From NCBI GenBank assembly GCA_024743215.1, contig JANSWZ010000010.1:124001-188000 (forward strand): a DNA stretch of 64,000 bases. Direction: 5' to 3'. The translations under genes and the position numbers were made by a program. This document shows, piece by piece, positions 26,880-35,576 of this stretch. The notes under the pieces are model-generated. The model made no database searches and was not told the origin of the DNA. It worked only from the letters and a program-made list of their open reading frames with translations. The stretch is from Alphaproteobacteria bacterium (lineage in GTDB: Bacteria; Pseudomonadota; Alphaproteobacteria; Rhizobiales; GCA-2746425). Position 1 is the first letter of the stretch. Every line of letters starts with the position of its first letter.

Positions 26880-28844
26880 ATGCCAATCAATCAGAAGGGT
26901 ATTGAACTGATCAAGCATTTCGAGGGGCTGCGGCTTACGGGATACATTGATCCTGTCGGTATTCCGACCATCGGTTACGGCCACACAGGTCCCGAGGTAA
27001 GGGTTGGTGAAACCATTTCCGAGGCGAAGGCAGATCAGATCTTGCGCGCTGATCTTGAGAAGTTTGCAACCGGTGTGCGCAAGAAGATCACTGTCACTGT
27101 CAGCAACAATGCTTTTGCTGCACTGGTCTCCTTTGCCTTTAATACCGGGCTTGGAAGTTTTGGCAGCTCCACCTTGCGCAAAAAGCTCAATGCCGGCGAT
27201 GCCAAAGGCGCCTCAACAGAATTTCTGAAATGGGTGAAAGGCACCATAAACGGCAAAAAAGTGACATTGCCCGGGCTTGTGCGCCGCCGCAAGGCAGAGA
27301 GTAAATTGTTTGACACCCCTGATGGAGTCGGCTCTGAAATAACGCCTGCGCAACCTGCCAGCGGGGAGGCCGCGCAGGAGTATTTCTACATTGTCCGGCC
27401 AGGGGATTTCTTTGGCGATATCGCGCATAGAAATGGCCTGAGCATTGAGGCATTGCTGCATTTAAACCCACATATTGCAGACCACAATTTGCTGTTTCCT
27501 GGCGATATGATCCGCTTTGTCGGCGCACCACCGGTCGATGATGAAACCGGTCCCGCGACAGATGCAGATGCCGAACCGGCGACGACTGCGATGATTGAAG
27601 CCCCATGGTATGCCAAAGCTAAGGGTGAGTTGGGTACTTCGGAAGTCAAGGGCAAACTGCACAACAACACCCGCATTCTCGATTACCATCGCTCCACAAA
27701 TTTGAACAAGAAACTGGCCGGGCGTGATGAAACACCCTGGTGTTCATCATTCGCAAATTGGTGCGTCAAAGGCAGCGGATTGAAAGGTACGAATTCCGCA
27801 ATGGCCCGGTCCTGGATGAAGTGGGGCAAAAAACTGGATACGCCGCGAGAAGGTTGCATCGTGGTCTTTGCCCGGCCCAGCGCCGGTCCGCATTCCGGCC
27901 ATGTTGGGTTCTTTGTAAAAGAAACGGCAGAGCGCATTCGGGTGTTGGGTGGAAATCAGTCCAATCAGGTCAAGGAATCCTATTATGGAAAGGATGATTT
28001 GCTTGGCTACCGGTGGCCAAAAGGCAAACCAAAAGCACCAGCGACATCTCCGGTAATCGAACCTGAAGAACCTGTCGAAACAGGACCGGCTGATGCGAAT
28101 GACGAAACGATCTATTTCGTCCAGCCGGGCGATACATTTCAGAAAATTGCCACCCGTGCAGGCCTCACAATGGGGCAGCTTCGCGCCTGGAATCCGCAAA
28201 TCACAAATCCGAACAAGATTTTCCCTGGCGATTCAATTCTGCTTGTGGGCACAGAAATGCCAACCGCTGAAGAGCCGGTTATGGATGTGGGTGGCGATAC
28301 GCCGTGGTTTGATCTTGCAAAAGGTGAACTGGGAACAACCGAACAGGCAGGTTCGGTACGCAACAATCCACGCATTCTGGAATATCATGCGTCCACCACA
28401 CTGCCTGGAAATCTGGCCAGAATTGACGAGACCGCCTGGTGCTCCTCATTCGTTAATTGGTGCATCAGCCGCGTTGGGCTCAAAGGTACCAACTCCGCTC
28501 GTGCCCGATCCTGGCAGAATTGGGGACGCAAGCTAAATGATCCGATTCCAGGGTGCATTGTCGTGTTCTCAAGACCCTCAGCCGGGCCGCAATCTGGCCA
28601 TGTGGCCTTCTATGTCAGCGAAACGGCGACGCATATCAAAGTGCTGGGTGGCAACCAGTCCAATCAGGTCAAGCAATCCAATTACGCAAAATCCCGACTG
28701 ATAGGCTATTGCTGGCCAAGCGACATGCCGAGCGCTGGTTCATCTGGTGGCAGTGGTGCCAGCGCGCCCGTAGTAAGGAAGGTTCGGCCGCCATTCCTGT
28801 CGCGGCTGAAACTCTTCAGAAAACGCATCCTGTCACGCAACTGA
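26880..28844 (+). CDS. Multidomain peptidoglycan hydrolase: GH24 lysozyme, two LysM and two CHAP-like amidase modules
   Basis: A 654-residue protein after a GGGAGG site. Residues 1-145 are a T4-type lysozyme with Glu15, Asp24 and Thr30 at the T4 spacing (HFEGLRLTGYIDP, IPTIGYGHT). Then LysM (YIVRPGDFF...LFPGDMIRF), a TIGR02594-type NlpC/CHAP-like domain with Cys288 in ETPWCSSFANWC, a second LysM (YFVQPGDTF...IFPGDSILLV) and a second such domain with Cys521 in ETAWCSSFVNWC. The LysM-amidase unit is a tandem duplication. No signal peptide or membrane anchor is visible, unlike a housekeeping autolysin; no holin or phage genes are nearby. It may be a self-lysis effector of the cluster. Confidence 0.87.
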   Translation: MPINQKGIELIKHFEGLRLTGYIDPVGIPTIGYGHTGPEVRVGETISEAKADQILRADLEKFATGVRKKITVTVSNNAFAALVSFAFNTGLGSFGSSTLRKKLNAGDAKGASTEFLKWVKGTINGKKVTLPGLVRRRKAESKLFDTPDGVGSEITPAQPASGEAAQEYFYIVRPGDFFGDIAHRNGLSIEALLHLNPHIADHNLLFPGDMIRFVGAPPVDDETGPATDADAEPATTAMIEAPWYAKAKGELGTSEVKGKLHNNTRILDYHRSTNLNKKLAGRDETPWCSSFANWCVKGSGLKGTNSAMARSWMKWGKKLDTPREGCIVVFARPSAGPHSGHVGFFVKETAERIRVLGGNQSNQVKESYYGKDDLLGYRWPKGKPKAPATSPVIEPEEPVETGPADANDETIYFVQPGDTFQKIATRAGLTMGQLRAWNPQITNPNKIFPGDSILLVGTEMPTAEEPVMDVGGDTPWFDLAKGELGTTEQAGSVRNNPRILEYHASTTLPGNLARIDETAWCSSFVNWCISRVGLKGTNSARARSWQNWGRKLNDPIPGCIVVFSRPSAGPQSGHVAFYVSETATHIKVLGGNQSNQVKQSNYAKSRLIGYCWPSDMPSAGSSGGSGASAPVVRKVRPPFLSRLKLFRKRILSRN

Positions 28845-28927
28845 TCCTGGCACTTCACAATGCAACCGGTGGCATACATACTGCAGGTCGCTTTTATGTC
28901 TAAGGCTGTTTTTTGGAAAGTGAATGA

Positions 28928-30016
28928 ATGTCCTTTGTAGGCGAACCATTCAAGCATGATGTCTTCATTACCTACAGTCATGGTGATGCGGACGGCGATG
29001 GTCATTCGCTTCTGAAACAATGGTCGGAAGGTTTCGCCCGTGAACTGGAGCAGGAACTGCAACTGATGCAGGGGCAGCTTGCCGGAATAAAGGTTTTTCG
29101 TGATCAACATGCGCGCCCCGGTCAGGCACTTGATCCGATGGCTCCACTGACAGAACAATTGAAGGAAGACATTGCCGCTTCGGCCATTCTGGCCATTTTG
29201 ATGACGCCACACTACCTGAATTCCAACTGGTGTGCAGACGAAAGAAGCTGGTGGCTTGAGGCGCAAAAGCAAAATGAGTTGCAGGTGAATGGGCGCCTTG
29301 CTGTGGCCCATATTCTGCCAACCACAGACACCGACTGGCCGGAATCGCTGGTCGATAGCCGGGGTCACAAGCTGGTGGGGCAGTGTTTCTATGATCGGTC
29401 CAGTGCGAATGCGCGTCCGTTTGAATGGCCGCAGCCCAAATCAACGTCGGGAGATCCTTTCCGCGGAACGCTGGTTGATTATATTGGCAATCTGATGGTG
29501 CATCTGAAAGATCTGCGCTCACTTATGCAGGAAAAAGAGCGCCAGAAAACCGAGGCTCTGCGACTGGCTGCAGATGGTGGCCAGGCCATTTACCTGCATG
29601 GCAGTCAGGAAAACTCTCAGGTCTGGGAAGATGTCTGGTCCGATCTGGAATCAGCGGGTTTTCAGGTATATCCAAGCGAACCCGACCCGATCACGACGGA
29701 TTTGGCAGACACCCAGAAAATCAGCAAAGGGCGCATTGAAATCCTGAAAGGCTGTGATGCGCTGCTTCTGGTCGGCACAGATGACACCCGCATGCTGGAT
29801 GCAGATCTTGTCGTCGTCGGTCGTAATGAGCGCCATCAGGCGCGGGCATTTTCGGATAAACTGATGCCCTGCGCCGTAGTGGATAAGGCTGGCTTGGCCG
29901 ACACGCGGCAACGCATTTTGACCAATGCGCGCCGTCTTGGCGTTCACTGGTTCAAGGCGCAAGATGAATCCTGGACATCTGACATCCCACCCTGGTTGAG
30001 CGGGGCCGGGATATGA
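28928..30016 (+). CDS. TIR domain protein with a second TIR-like domain
   Basis: A 362-residue protein. The N-terminus HDVFITYSHGDADGDGH opens a TIR domain; KVFRDQHARPGQAL is the BB-loop region, ILAILMTPHYLNSNWCADE carries the likely catalytic Glu105 of NADase-type TIRs. After a charged helix (SLMQEKERQKTEALRLA) the C-terminal half has AIYLHGSQENSQVW, GFQVYPSEPD and ILKGCDALLLVGTDD, a degenerate TIR-like fold without an obvious catalytic glutamate. Its stop overlaps the start of the nSTAND gene (ATGA), so the two are translationally coupled. TIR proteins next to STAND sensors typically hydrolyse NAD+ or produce signalling nucleotides on infection. Confidence 0.88.
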   Translation: MSFVGEPFKHDVFITYSHGDADGDGHSLLKQWSEGFARELEQELQLMQGQLAGIKVFRDQHARPGQALDPMAPLTEQLKEDIAASAILAILMTPHYLNSNWCADERSWWLEAQKQNELQVNGRLAVAHILPTTDTDWPESLVDSRGHKLVGQCFYDRSSANARPFEWPQPKSTSGDPFRGTLVDYIGNLMVHLKDLRSLMQEKERQKTEALRLAADGGQAIYLHGSQENSQVWEDVWSDLESAGFQVYPSEPDPITTDLADTQKISKGRIEILKGCDALLLVGTDDTRMLDADLVVVGRNERHQARAFSDKLMPCAVVDKAGLADTRQRILTNARRLGVHWFKAQDESWTSDIPPWLSGAGI

Positions 30017-33000
30017 GCGTTGAGAACGAGGTGGGTTTCGACGAACAGTATGAAGTGCCGCTTCCTGAATTTCCCTATCCCGGATTGCGCCCGTTTCGCG
30101 AAGATGAATGGGCGATCTTCTTCGGACGAGAGAACATCATCGAGCATGTTGTCGGTAAGCTTGTCACCAATCGCTTCGTTTCGGTGCATGGCGATTCCGG
30201 CAGCGGAAAAAGCTCACTTGTGCGTGCCGGGGTGCTGCCCAGATTGATGCAGGACGTCAGTCGCAGTGGCGGGAGTTGGCGCACTGCCTCCATGGAGCCT
30301 GGCAACGCTCCCCTGCATAATCTGGCAACAGCATTTTCCGAATTGTGTGAGAGCGGTAGCAAGGATCGGTTGACCCATATTCGCCGGCTTCTGAATCTGG
30401 GCGCAGACGCTGCCGGTCCGCTCGTCAAAGAACTGCGTCGCAATGAGGATGATCACCTTTGCGTATTGGTGGATCAGTTTGAAGAAATATTCTCCTTTGC
30501 CCGAGAACATCCGGGCACCGAGGCGGAGCTTTTCATCGACGTTTTGATTGGCATTCAAAAGCAGAATCCCGAAGGCTTGCATATCATTCTGACCATGCGG
30601 TCTGAATATCTTGGTGCCTGCGCGCGCTTCAACGGGCTGGCAGAGGCGATAAATGACACGCAATACCTGCTGCCACCGGTGAAGCGTCAGGCGCTTATAC
30701 GGGCAATCCGCGAACCGGCAGTGCTTTATGGCGGGCAAGTGGCGATGGATCTGGCAGAACGCCTGATCTCAGATGCAGGCTCCAGCCAGGATCAATTGCC
30801 GCTTATCCAGCATGGCCTCATGGTTATGCAACGCAGATTGCCAAAGCAGGAAAGCAGCGGTGCGGCAGGCGAGTTGAGCTGGGTTCTGTCACTGGAAGAC
30901 TATCGCAAGACCAAAGGTGTGGTGCAGTTTCTATCAGACCATGCGGATGAAGTTCTGAAAACCATTCTGTCACAGCATGAGGATGCGGGCCCAGTAATGG
31001 AAACCGTATTTCGCGCACTGACGGAAATTGATGCCGATGGAAACGCAATTCGCCAAAGCAAAACACTTCAGCAGCTGGCCGATCAAGCGGCCGTTGTGCC
31101 TGAAAAACTGGCAGAGATGCTGAAGCCCTTGCGTGCCGATGGCGTATCATTTTTGCGGCCTTACGGTGACTCACCACTTTTGCCAAACGACGAAATCAGC
31201 ATCAGTCACGAGGCGCTCATTCGTTGCTGGAAACAGATATCAGATCCACAGAAAGGCTGGTTGCAGGAGGAATTCAAGGACGGCCTGATCTGGAAGACAT
31301 TGCTTGTTGCAGCAGAGGGATACGCTGAAGACAATTCTGCCGTTCTCTCCCCCGCCGTTACTATAGAACGCGCGGAATGGATGGCCGAACGCAATGCCGT
31401 ATGGGCCGAGCGTTATGGTGGACGCTTTGCCGATGTTGCCCAACTGTTGAAAGCCAGCGCCGCCAATGTGCGTCGGCAAAAACTGACCAAGAGCCTGCTT
31501 GGCTTCCTGGTTATCGGGGTGATTGGACTGGGGATTTTCATTCTGACAACGCGCGCAGAAAATGAAGATCTCAAAGCCGCACTTGCAGAAGCCAAAGCGC
31601 AAAAGCAAATTGCGGACGTCGCGCGCGCAGTAGCAGAAGGCGCGCAGAAAGCTGCCGTCATAGCCAGGGCCAAAGCGCAGGAGAGCCTTACGAAGCTCAC
31701 TGAGGAGCAGGATGAGAACAAGAAGCTGCGTTCACAATTGCTGGCTCAAAAGTCAAGTGAGGCGAGCGCGATCCATGATGCCGGCTCCGGTTTGGCGATG
31801 GCGTTGGAAGTGCTTCAGGATCAAAGTGAATTACCGTATGTGCCGGAAGCTGAACGGGCCGCTTATACCGCACTCTATGGACTGAGAGAGCAGATGGTGT
31901 TCACGGCCGACGCGGTCCGGTTCCAGTCCGCCGAGTACAGTCCTGACGGTACCCGGATTGTTTCTGCGGGCAGCGATGGCACGGTGCGCGTTTGGTCATC
32001 TGACGGCGGAACTGAAATTTTGGTGCTGAATGGTCACGAGGGACGGGTGTGGTCGGCGCAGTTCAGCCCTGACGGCACTCAAATTGTTTCTGCAGGTGAT
32101 GATGGCACGGTGCGTGTCTGGCCATCTGATGGCAGCCAAGAGGCTTTGGTGCTGAACGGGCATGAAGACTTTGTCAGATCCGCGCAGTTTAGCCACGATG
32201 GTACTCGGATTGTGTCTGCCAGTGCTGATGGCACCGTGCGTATCTGGGCTTCTGATGAAAGCGGTGAAACATTGGTGCTGGAGGGGCATGAATTTGGAGT
32301 CTATTCTGCACAATTCAGCAGCGATGGTTCCCAAATTGTCTCTGCGAGTGATGATGGTACCGTGCGTGTTTGGGCGTCTGATGGCGGCGGTGAGCTTTTG
32401 GTGCTGAATGGACATGAAGGTCCTGTCTTCTCGGCCCAATTTAGCAACGACGGGTCTCGTATAGTTTCTGCCGGTGATGACGGTACAGTGCGTGTTTGGG
32501 CGTCTGACGGCGGCGGTGATCCTTTGGTTCTGAATGGCCATAGTGGCGCGGTCATGTCCGCTCGGTTCAGCGGCGACGCTGCTCGGATTATCTCTGCTGG
32601 CGGAGACGGCACGGTGCGTGTGTGGCCATCTGATGGTAGCGGAGAGGCTTTGGTACTGGCAGGCCATGACAATTCTGTCAGTTCCGCTCAATTTAGCCCT
32701 GATGACTCGAAGATTGTTTCAGCAGGCTCGGATGGCACGATGCGGATCTGGGCTCTCGACACATCCATATCAGATAAGCGTGCTGGGCCTTCACGAATTG
32801 CGAATATCCAGAAAGGTAGCACGGCGCAATCGACGCAAGAAATTGATCAGGGATTGCTGCCGTTCAACGGCACGCGCAGTACGATTTCACTTTCACCAAG
32901 CGGGGAACGCGTCTTTCGCTCAACGTCTGTCGGTCAACTTGGCACCTGGAACCCGAATGAAGGTCAGGAACTGGTTGCTGATCGCGAATTGGATGCGGAC

Positions 33001-33948
33001 TTTCCTCAGATCTTGGCGACCGGTTTTGCTGGAGAACGCCCGGTTACCATTCTGGGGTCGGATAGCACTTTGTTGCCTTTTGAGTTTCAAATAGGCAATC
33101 GCCGCTATCCTGCATCAGACATAACCTTCAAAACACCCGGCGCTGTCGCATTTGCGGCGGACCGGTCGCGTGCGGCACTCTACTTTTCCAATCCAAGTCA
33201 TGTCGAACTTTATGATCTCAGCGACGCGCCAAAACTGGTTGCATGGGTAAATGTGCAGGGACTGCCTGATGGAGCTGATGCCATTCAATTCCTGATGGCG
33301 TTTCATGGCGATAGCGAACGCGTCACGGCGGTTTCGCAAACTGGAGATAGAATGTTCACCATTGACTGGCAGTCAATGCATGTGCTTCCGCGGCCCGAAA
33401 GTGACGGGCCTTACATGTTCAGCACTTCCGTGTCGGAACTTGAAGTGCTCAAGAATCAGGCGCTTATCCTTGCATTGCATGGAGATGCGCAAGCAATTTC
33501 AATCGTTTCGGTAGCGCCGATTCTTCTGTCCCCTTTTCAGGAAGATTCTGGTCAGCCGACCAATGAAATCAGCGTGGGTAATCTCCTCGATCCAGATGGT
33601 TTTAAGACTATTCGACCGACATCCTCTCGAAGTTCACCAAACGCCGCCTCTTTCAGTGCGGACGGAAACCGGGTTGCATTGGTCTCAGAGCAGGGTGTTG
33701 AAATCTATGATCCGGAAAAAGGCGGAGTCATTGCCCGGTTCACGATTTCTGGCAAGCAACCGGTCGCTGCCGCATTTGCGATGGATGGCACGGCACTGGC
33801 TGCCACATCCGCCGATGGGACCATTGGCTATTGGCCAATTTTCCCGACAACCGACGCATTGACGAAGTTTGCCGAGGACGTTGCACCCAGACGGCTGACG
33901 CAGCAGCAGCTCAAAGCTTATCTGGAGCCGCAAAACACCAAAAAATAG
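30013..33948 (+). CDS. nSTAND NTPase with transmembrane segment and WD40 propeller (NLR-like sensor)
   Basis: A 1311-residue protein. FPYPGLRPFREDEWAIFFGRE leads into the nSTAND1 NTPase with Walker A GDSGSGKSS (Lys66) and Walker B CVLVDQFEEIF (Asp154), then a winged-helix region ending ISHEALIRCW. A single hydrophobic span (LLGFLVIGVIGLGIFIL, about 493-510) is followed by an Ala/Lys/Glu coiled coil to about 590. Seven 42-residue WD40 blades occupy about 634-916 and a degenerate propeller fills 930-1300. STAND proteins oligomerise on ligand sensing; the propeller is the probable sensor and the span would tether it to the membrane. Start overlaps the TIR gene. Eukaryote-like NACHT-WD40 architectures are analogous. 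Confidence 0.9.
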   Translation: MSVENEVGFDEQYEVPLPEFPYPGLRPFREDEWAIFFGRENIIEHVVGKLVTNRFVSVHGDSGSGKSSLVRAGVLPRLMQDVSRSGGSWRTASMEPGNAPLHNLATAFSELCESGSKDRLTHIRRLLNLGADAAGPLVKELRRNEDDHLCVLVDQFEEIFSFAREHPGTEAELFIDVLIGIQKQNPEGLHIILTMRSEYLGACARFNGLAEAINDTQYLLPPVKRQALIRAIREPAVLYGGQVAMDLAERLISDAGSSQDQLPLIQHGLMVMQRRLPKQESSGAAGELSWVLSLEDYRKTKGVVQFLSDHADEVLKTILSQHEDAGPVMETVFRALTEIDADGNAIRQSKTLQQLADQAAVVPEKLAEMLKPLRADGVSFLRPYGDSPLLPNDEISISHEALIRCWKQISDPQKGWLQEEFKDGLIWKTLLVAAEGYAEDNSAVLSPAVTIERAEWMAERNAVWAERYGGRFADVAQLLKASAANVRRQKLTKSLLGFLVIGVIGLGIFILTTRAENEDLKAALAEAKAQKQIADVARAVAEGAQKAAVIARAKAQESLTKLTEEQDENKKLRSQLLAQKSSEASAIHDAGSGLAMALEVLQDQSELPYVPEAERAAYTALYGLREQMVFTADAVRFQSAEYSPDGTRIVSAGSDGTVRVWSSDGGTEILVLNGHEGRVWSAQFSPDGTQIVSAGDDGTVRVWPSDGSQEALVLNGHEDFVRSAQFSHDGTRIVSASADGTVRIWASDESGETLVLEGHEFGVYSAQFSSDGSQIVSASDDGTVRVWASDGGGELLVLNGHEGPVFSAQFSNDGSRIVSAGDDGTVRVWASDGGGDPLVLNGHSGAVMSARFSGDAARIISAGGDGTVRVWPSDGSGEALVLAGHDNSVSSAQFSPDDSKIVSAGSDGTMRIWALDTSISDKRAGPSRIANIQKGSTAQSTQEIDQGLLPFNGTRSTISLSPSGERVFRSTSVGQLGTWNPNEGQELVADRELDADFPQILATGFAGERPVTILGSDSTLLPFEFQIGNRRYPASDITFKTPGAVAFAADRSRAALYFSNPSHVELYDLSDAPKLVAWVNVQGLPDGADAIQFLMAFHGDSERVTAVSQTGDRMFTIDWQSMHVLPRPESDGPYMFSTSVSELEVLKNQALILALHGDAQAISIVSVAPILLSPFQEDSGQPTNEISVGNLLDPDGFKTIRPTSSRSSPNAASFSADGNRVALVSEQGVEIYDPEKGGVIARFTISGKQPVAAAFAMDGTALAATSADGTIGYWPIFPTTDALTKFAEDVAPRRLTQQQLKAYLEPQNTKK
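31914..32763 (+). repeat. Seven tandem 126-base WD40 coding units
   Basis: The blade signature DGTVRVW recurs at a constant 126-base spacing (about 31979, 32105, 32231, 32357, 32483, 32609 and 32735, the last as DGTMRIW). Units are strongly similar at nucleotide level; variation concentrates in short stretches such as GHEGRVWS, GHEDFVRS, GHEFGVYS and GHEGPVFS. Confidence 0.9.
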
Positions 33949-33982
33949 CTGGCAGGCATTGGTACGGTTTGCGGAGTAAGGT

Positions 33983-34930
33983 TCAAATCGCCTTCTTTCG
34001 CCCTGACAGCACAAGGCCATTTCCAGCCAAAGCCAGGGCAACGCCAGCAAGACCAAGCAGTGTCCACTGATAGTTTTCAAACAAGGTGGATACCAGCAGG
34101 GCCACGATTGGGAACATGATCGTGGCGTAGCCCGCCCGTGCTGAACCAATGCGGCCCAGCAGCGTCAAATAGCACCAGAATGCAAATACGGTGCCGGTCA
34201 ATGATAACCACAACAGTGACAGGATGTAGCTTGCCGTTGGCTCGATAATGAATTCAGCGCCGCTGACAAAGGCAATTAGAGCGCTGAAAGCCGTGCCATA
34301 GACCATGCCCCAGGCATTGCCGGACATGACAGAAATACCACTGCGCTGCATTTGGGCGGAAAACAGGTTTCCGATGCAAAAAGATACGGTCCCGCCAAAA
34401 CAGAGCAGCAAGCCGAAAAGTGTTCCAGGATCAGCATCGGCCGCCATGATTTCCGGCCAGAAGAGGGCTGCGACGCCGGAAATGCCTAACACCGCTCCGA
34501 GCAACACTCTCCGGGTCGGGATCTGACCGTACAAAATCAAGGCAAATCCAATATTCACAATCGATGCCAGGGAAAACACGACAGACAGAAGTCCCGACGC
34601 AATCCATTGTGCGCCGTAATAAAACAATGCGAAATTGGTGGAGAACAAAAAGATGCCGAGCAGCAGAAATCGCAGATGAGTTCTGAACGAAAACTGCAGC
34701 GGCCTTTTTGTGACCATCACCAGCACCATCATAACGACGGACGCAATCAGAAAACGCCATGTCAGCGACACGTGGGGCGCAACGACACCGACCTGCATCT
34801 TGAGCGGAAACCAGCTTGTGCCCCACAAAAAAACAATGCTGGCGTAAAGAGCCAAATTCTGAAATCCGAAGCCCTGCTCGGATGAGATCGGGTGTGATTT
34901 TTGTGCGATGCTCAAACGAGTGATCCTCAC
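33983..34930 (-). CDS. EamA/DMT family transporter
   Basis: A 315-residue inner-membrane protein with about ten hydrophobic spans in two EamA repeats (ALYASIVFLWGTSWFPLK and GTLFGLLLCFGGTVSFCIGN start each half). Such proteins export metabolites or drugs. The GTG start overlaps the TGA of a small upstream ORF (GTGA). The minus-strand order gshA, fosX, small ORF, EamA suggests one operon; export of thiol conjugates or amino acids would fit but is speculative. It converges on the nSTAND gene with a 34-base gap. Confidence 0.88.
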   Translation of the reverse strand: MRITRLSIAQKSHPISSEQGFGFQNLALYASIVFLWGTSWFPLKMQVGVVAPHVSLTWRFLIASVVMMVLVMVTKRPLQFSFRTHLRFLLLGIFLFSTNFALFYYGAQWIASGLLSVVFSLASIVNIGFALILYGQIPTRRVLLGAVLGISGVAALFWPEIMAADADPGTLFGLLLCFGGTVSFCIGNLFSAQMQRSGISVMSGNAWGMVYGTAFSALIAFVSGAEFIIEPTASYILSLLWLSLTGTVFAFWCYLTLLGRIGSARAGYATIMFPIVALLVSTLFENYQWTLLGLAGVALALAGNGLVLSGRKKAI

Positions 34931-35073
34931 GGTGAATTTCGGATCATGCGCCCGCGTCTGCCCTTGGTCCAGTCAGGATTATTGACCGATGCATCAATCC
35001 CATAAATGAAGAAATGACCGGTTTCGGCCATTCTCATGCAGGCCTCATCACTCAAGGTATGAGCGTTTCTCAT
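34927..35073 (-). CDS. Small ORF between fosX and the EamA gene, start unclear
   Basis: A frame ends with TGA at 34927-34929, overlapping the GTG of the EamA gene, and is open upstream into fosX. From the ATG at 35073 it codes 48 residues (MRNAHTLSDEACMRMAETGH, then FFIYGIDASVNNPDWTKGRR). A GTG at 35091 would give 54 residues. The open frame further upstream reads GHCESVWKPPADADDWCQFQ with paired Cys/Trp that look protein-like, but there is no ordinary start codon before it. It may therefore be a small real protein or the tail of a decayed gene. Not recognised. Confidence 0.45.
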   Translation of the reverse strand: MRNAHTLSDEACMRMAETGHFFIYGIDASVNNPDWTKGRRGRMIRNSP

Positions 35074-35159
35074 CTCGGCAGTTTGTTCCACACATAGTTG
35101 GAACTGACACCAGTCGTCTGCATCGGCCGGCGGCTTCCAGACAGATTCGCAGTGTCCGG

Positions 35160-35570
35160 TCAGAAAGCGTCTTTTACGCCATAACGCGCCAGGCGTTGTT
35201 TGAGTGTTCCGGTATGAAGTTCCAGCAGATGATTGTCATCATCGTAAAAATAGATGGACCGTCCTTCACCCTCTACCCGCGGACGTGGAGGCCGTATCTC
35301 CAGGCCAAGCGCGTTGATTTCGGCCAGACGGCCATCAAAGTCGGCATCTTCAATTTTGAATGCAATGTGATTGTAGCTTCGGTCAGACAATGCCTCGCCC
35401 TTCATCACACCAATCCACACATCATCGACCAGAAAAAAACGTTCCTCTGACAATGAAAATGTATTCTGACCGCTGGCATAGATGCATTTTGCCTTCAAAA
35501 CCTTTTCCAGAATAGTCTGCATACGATCCAGGTTCTGGACGATGAAGGTGATGTGGCTGAGTGCTGACAT
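35160..35570 (-). CDS. fosX: FosX-like fosfomycin hydrolase, VOC superfamily
   Basis: A 136-residue vicinal-oxygen-chelate protein closely resembling FosX, which opens the fosfomycin epoxide with water using Mn2+. Metal ligands fit: His in SHITFIVQNLDRM, His in RSYNHIAFKIEDADF and Glu in LLELHTG. The putative general-base glutamate sits in FSLSEERFFLV, and PPRPRVEGEGRSIYFYDDD matches the substrate loop. FosX homologues exist in rhizobia with variable native activity. It starts six bases after the gshA stop, so it belongs to the glutathione-synthesis operon. Confidence 0.85.
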   Translation of the reverse strand: MSALSHITFIVQNLDRMQTILEKVLKAKCIYASGQNTFSLSEERFFLVDDVWIGVMKGEALSDRSYNHIAFKIEDADFDGRLAEINALGLEIRPPRPRVEGEGRSIYFYDDDNHLLELHTGTLKQRLARYGVKDAF

Positions 35571-35576
35571 AGGACC

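Noticed and set aside
26880-28844. Prophage endolysin as evidence of an integrated phage
   Set aside because: No holin, spanin, structural, integrase or att-like repeat is seen nearby; neighbours are protease, TIR and nSTAND genes.
31914-32763. CRISPR-like or satellite repeat array
   Set aside because: The 126-base period is in frame and codes WD40 blades; there are no spacers of CRISPR type.
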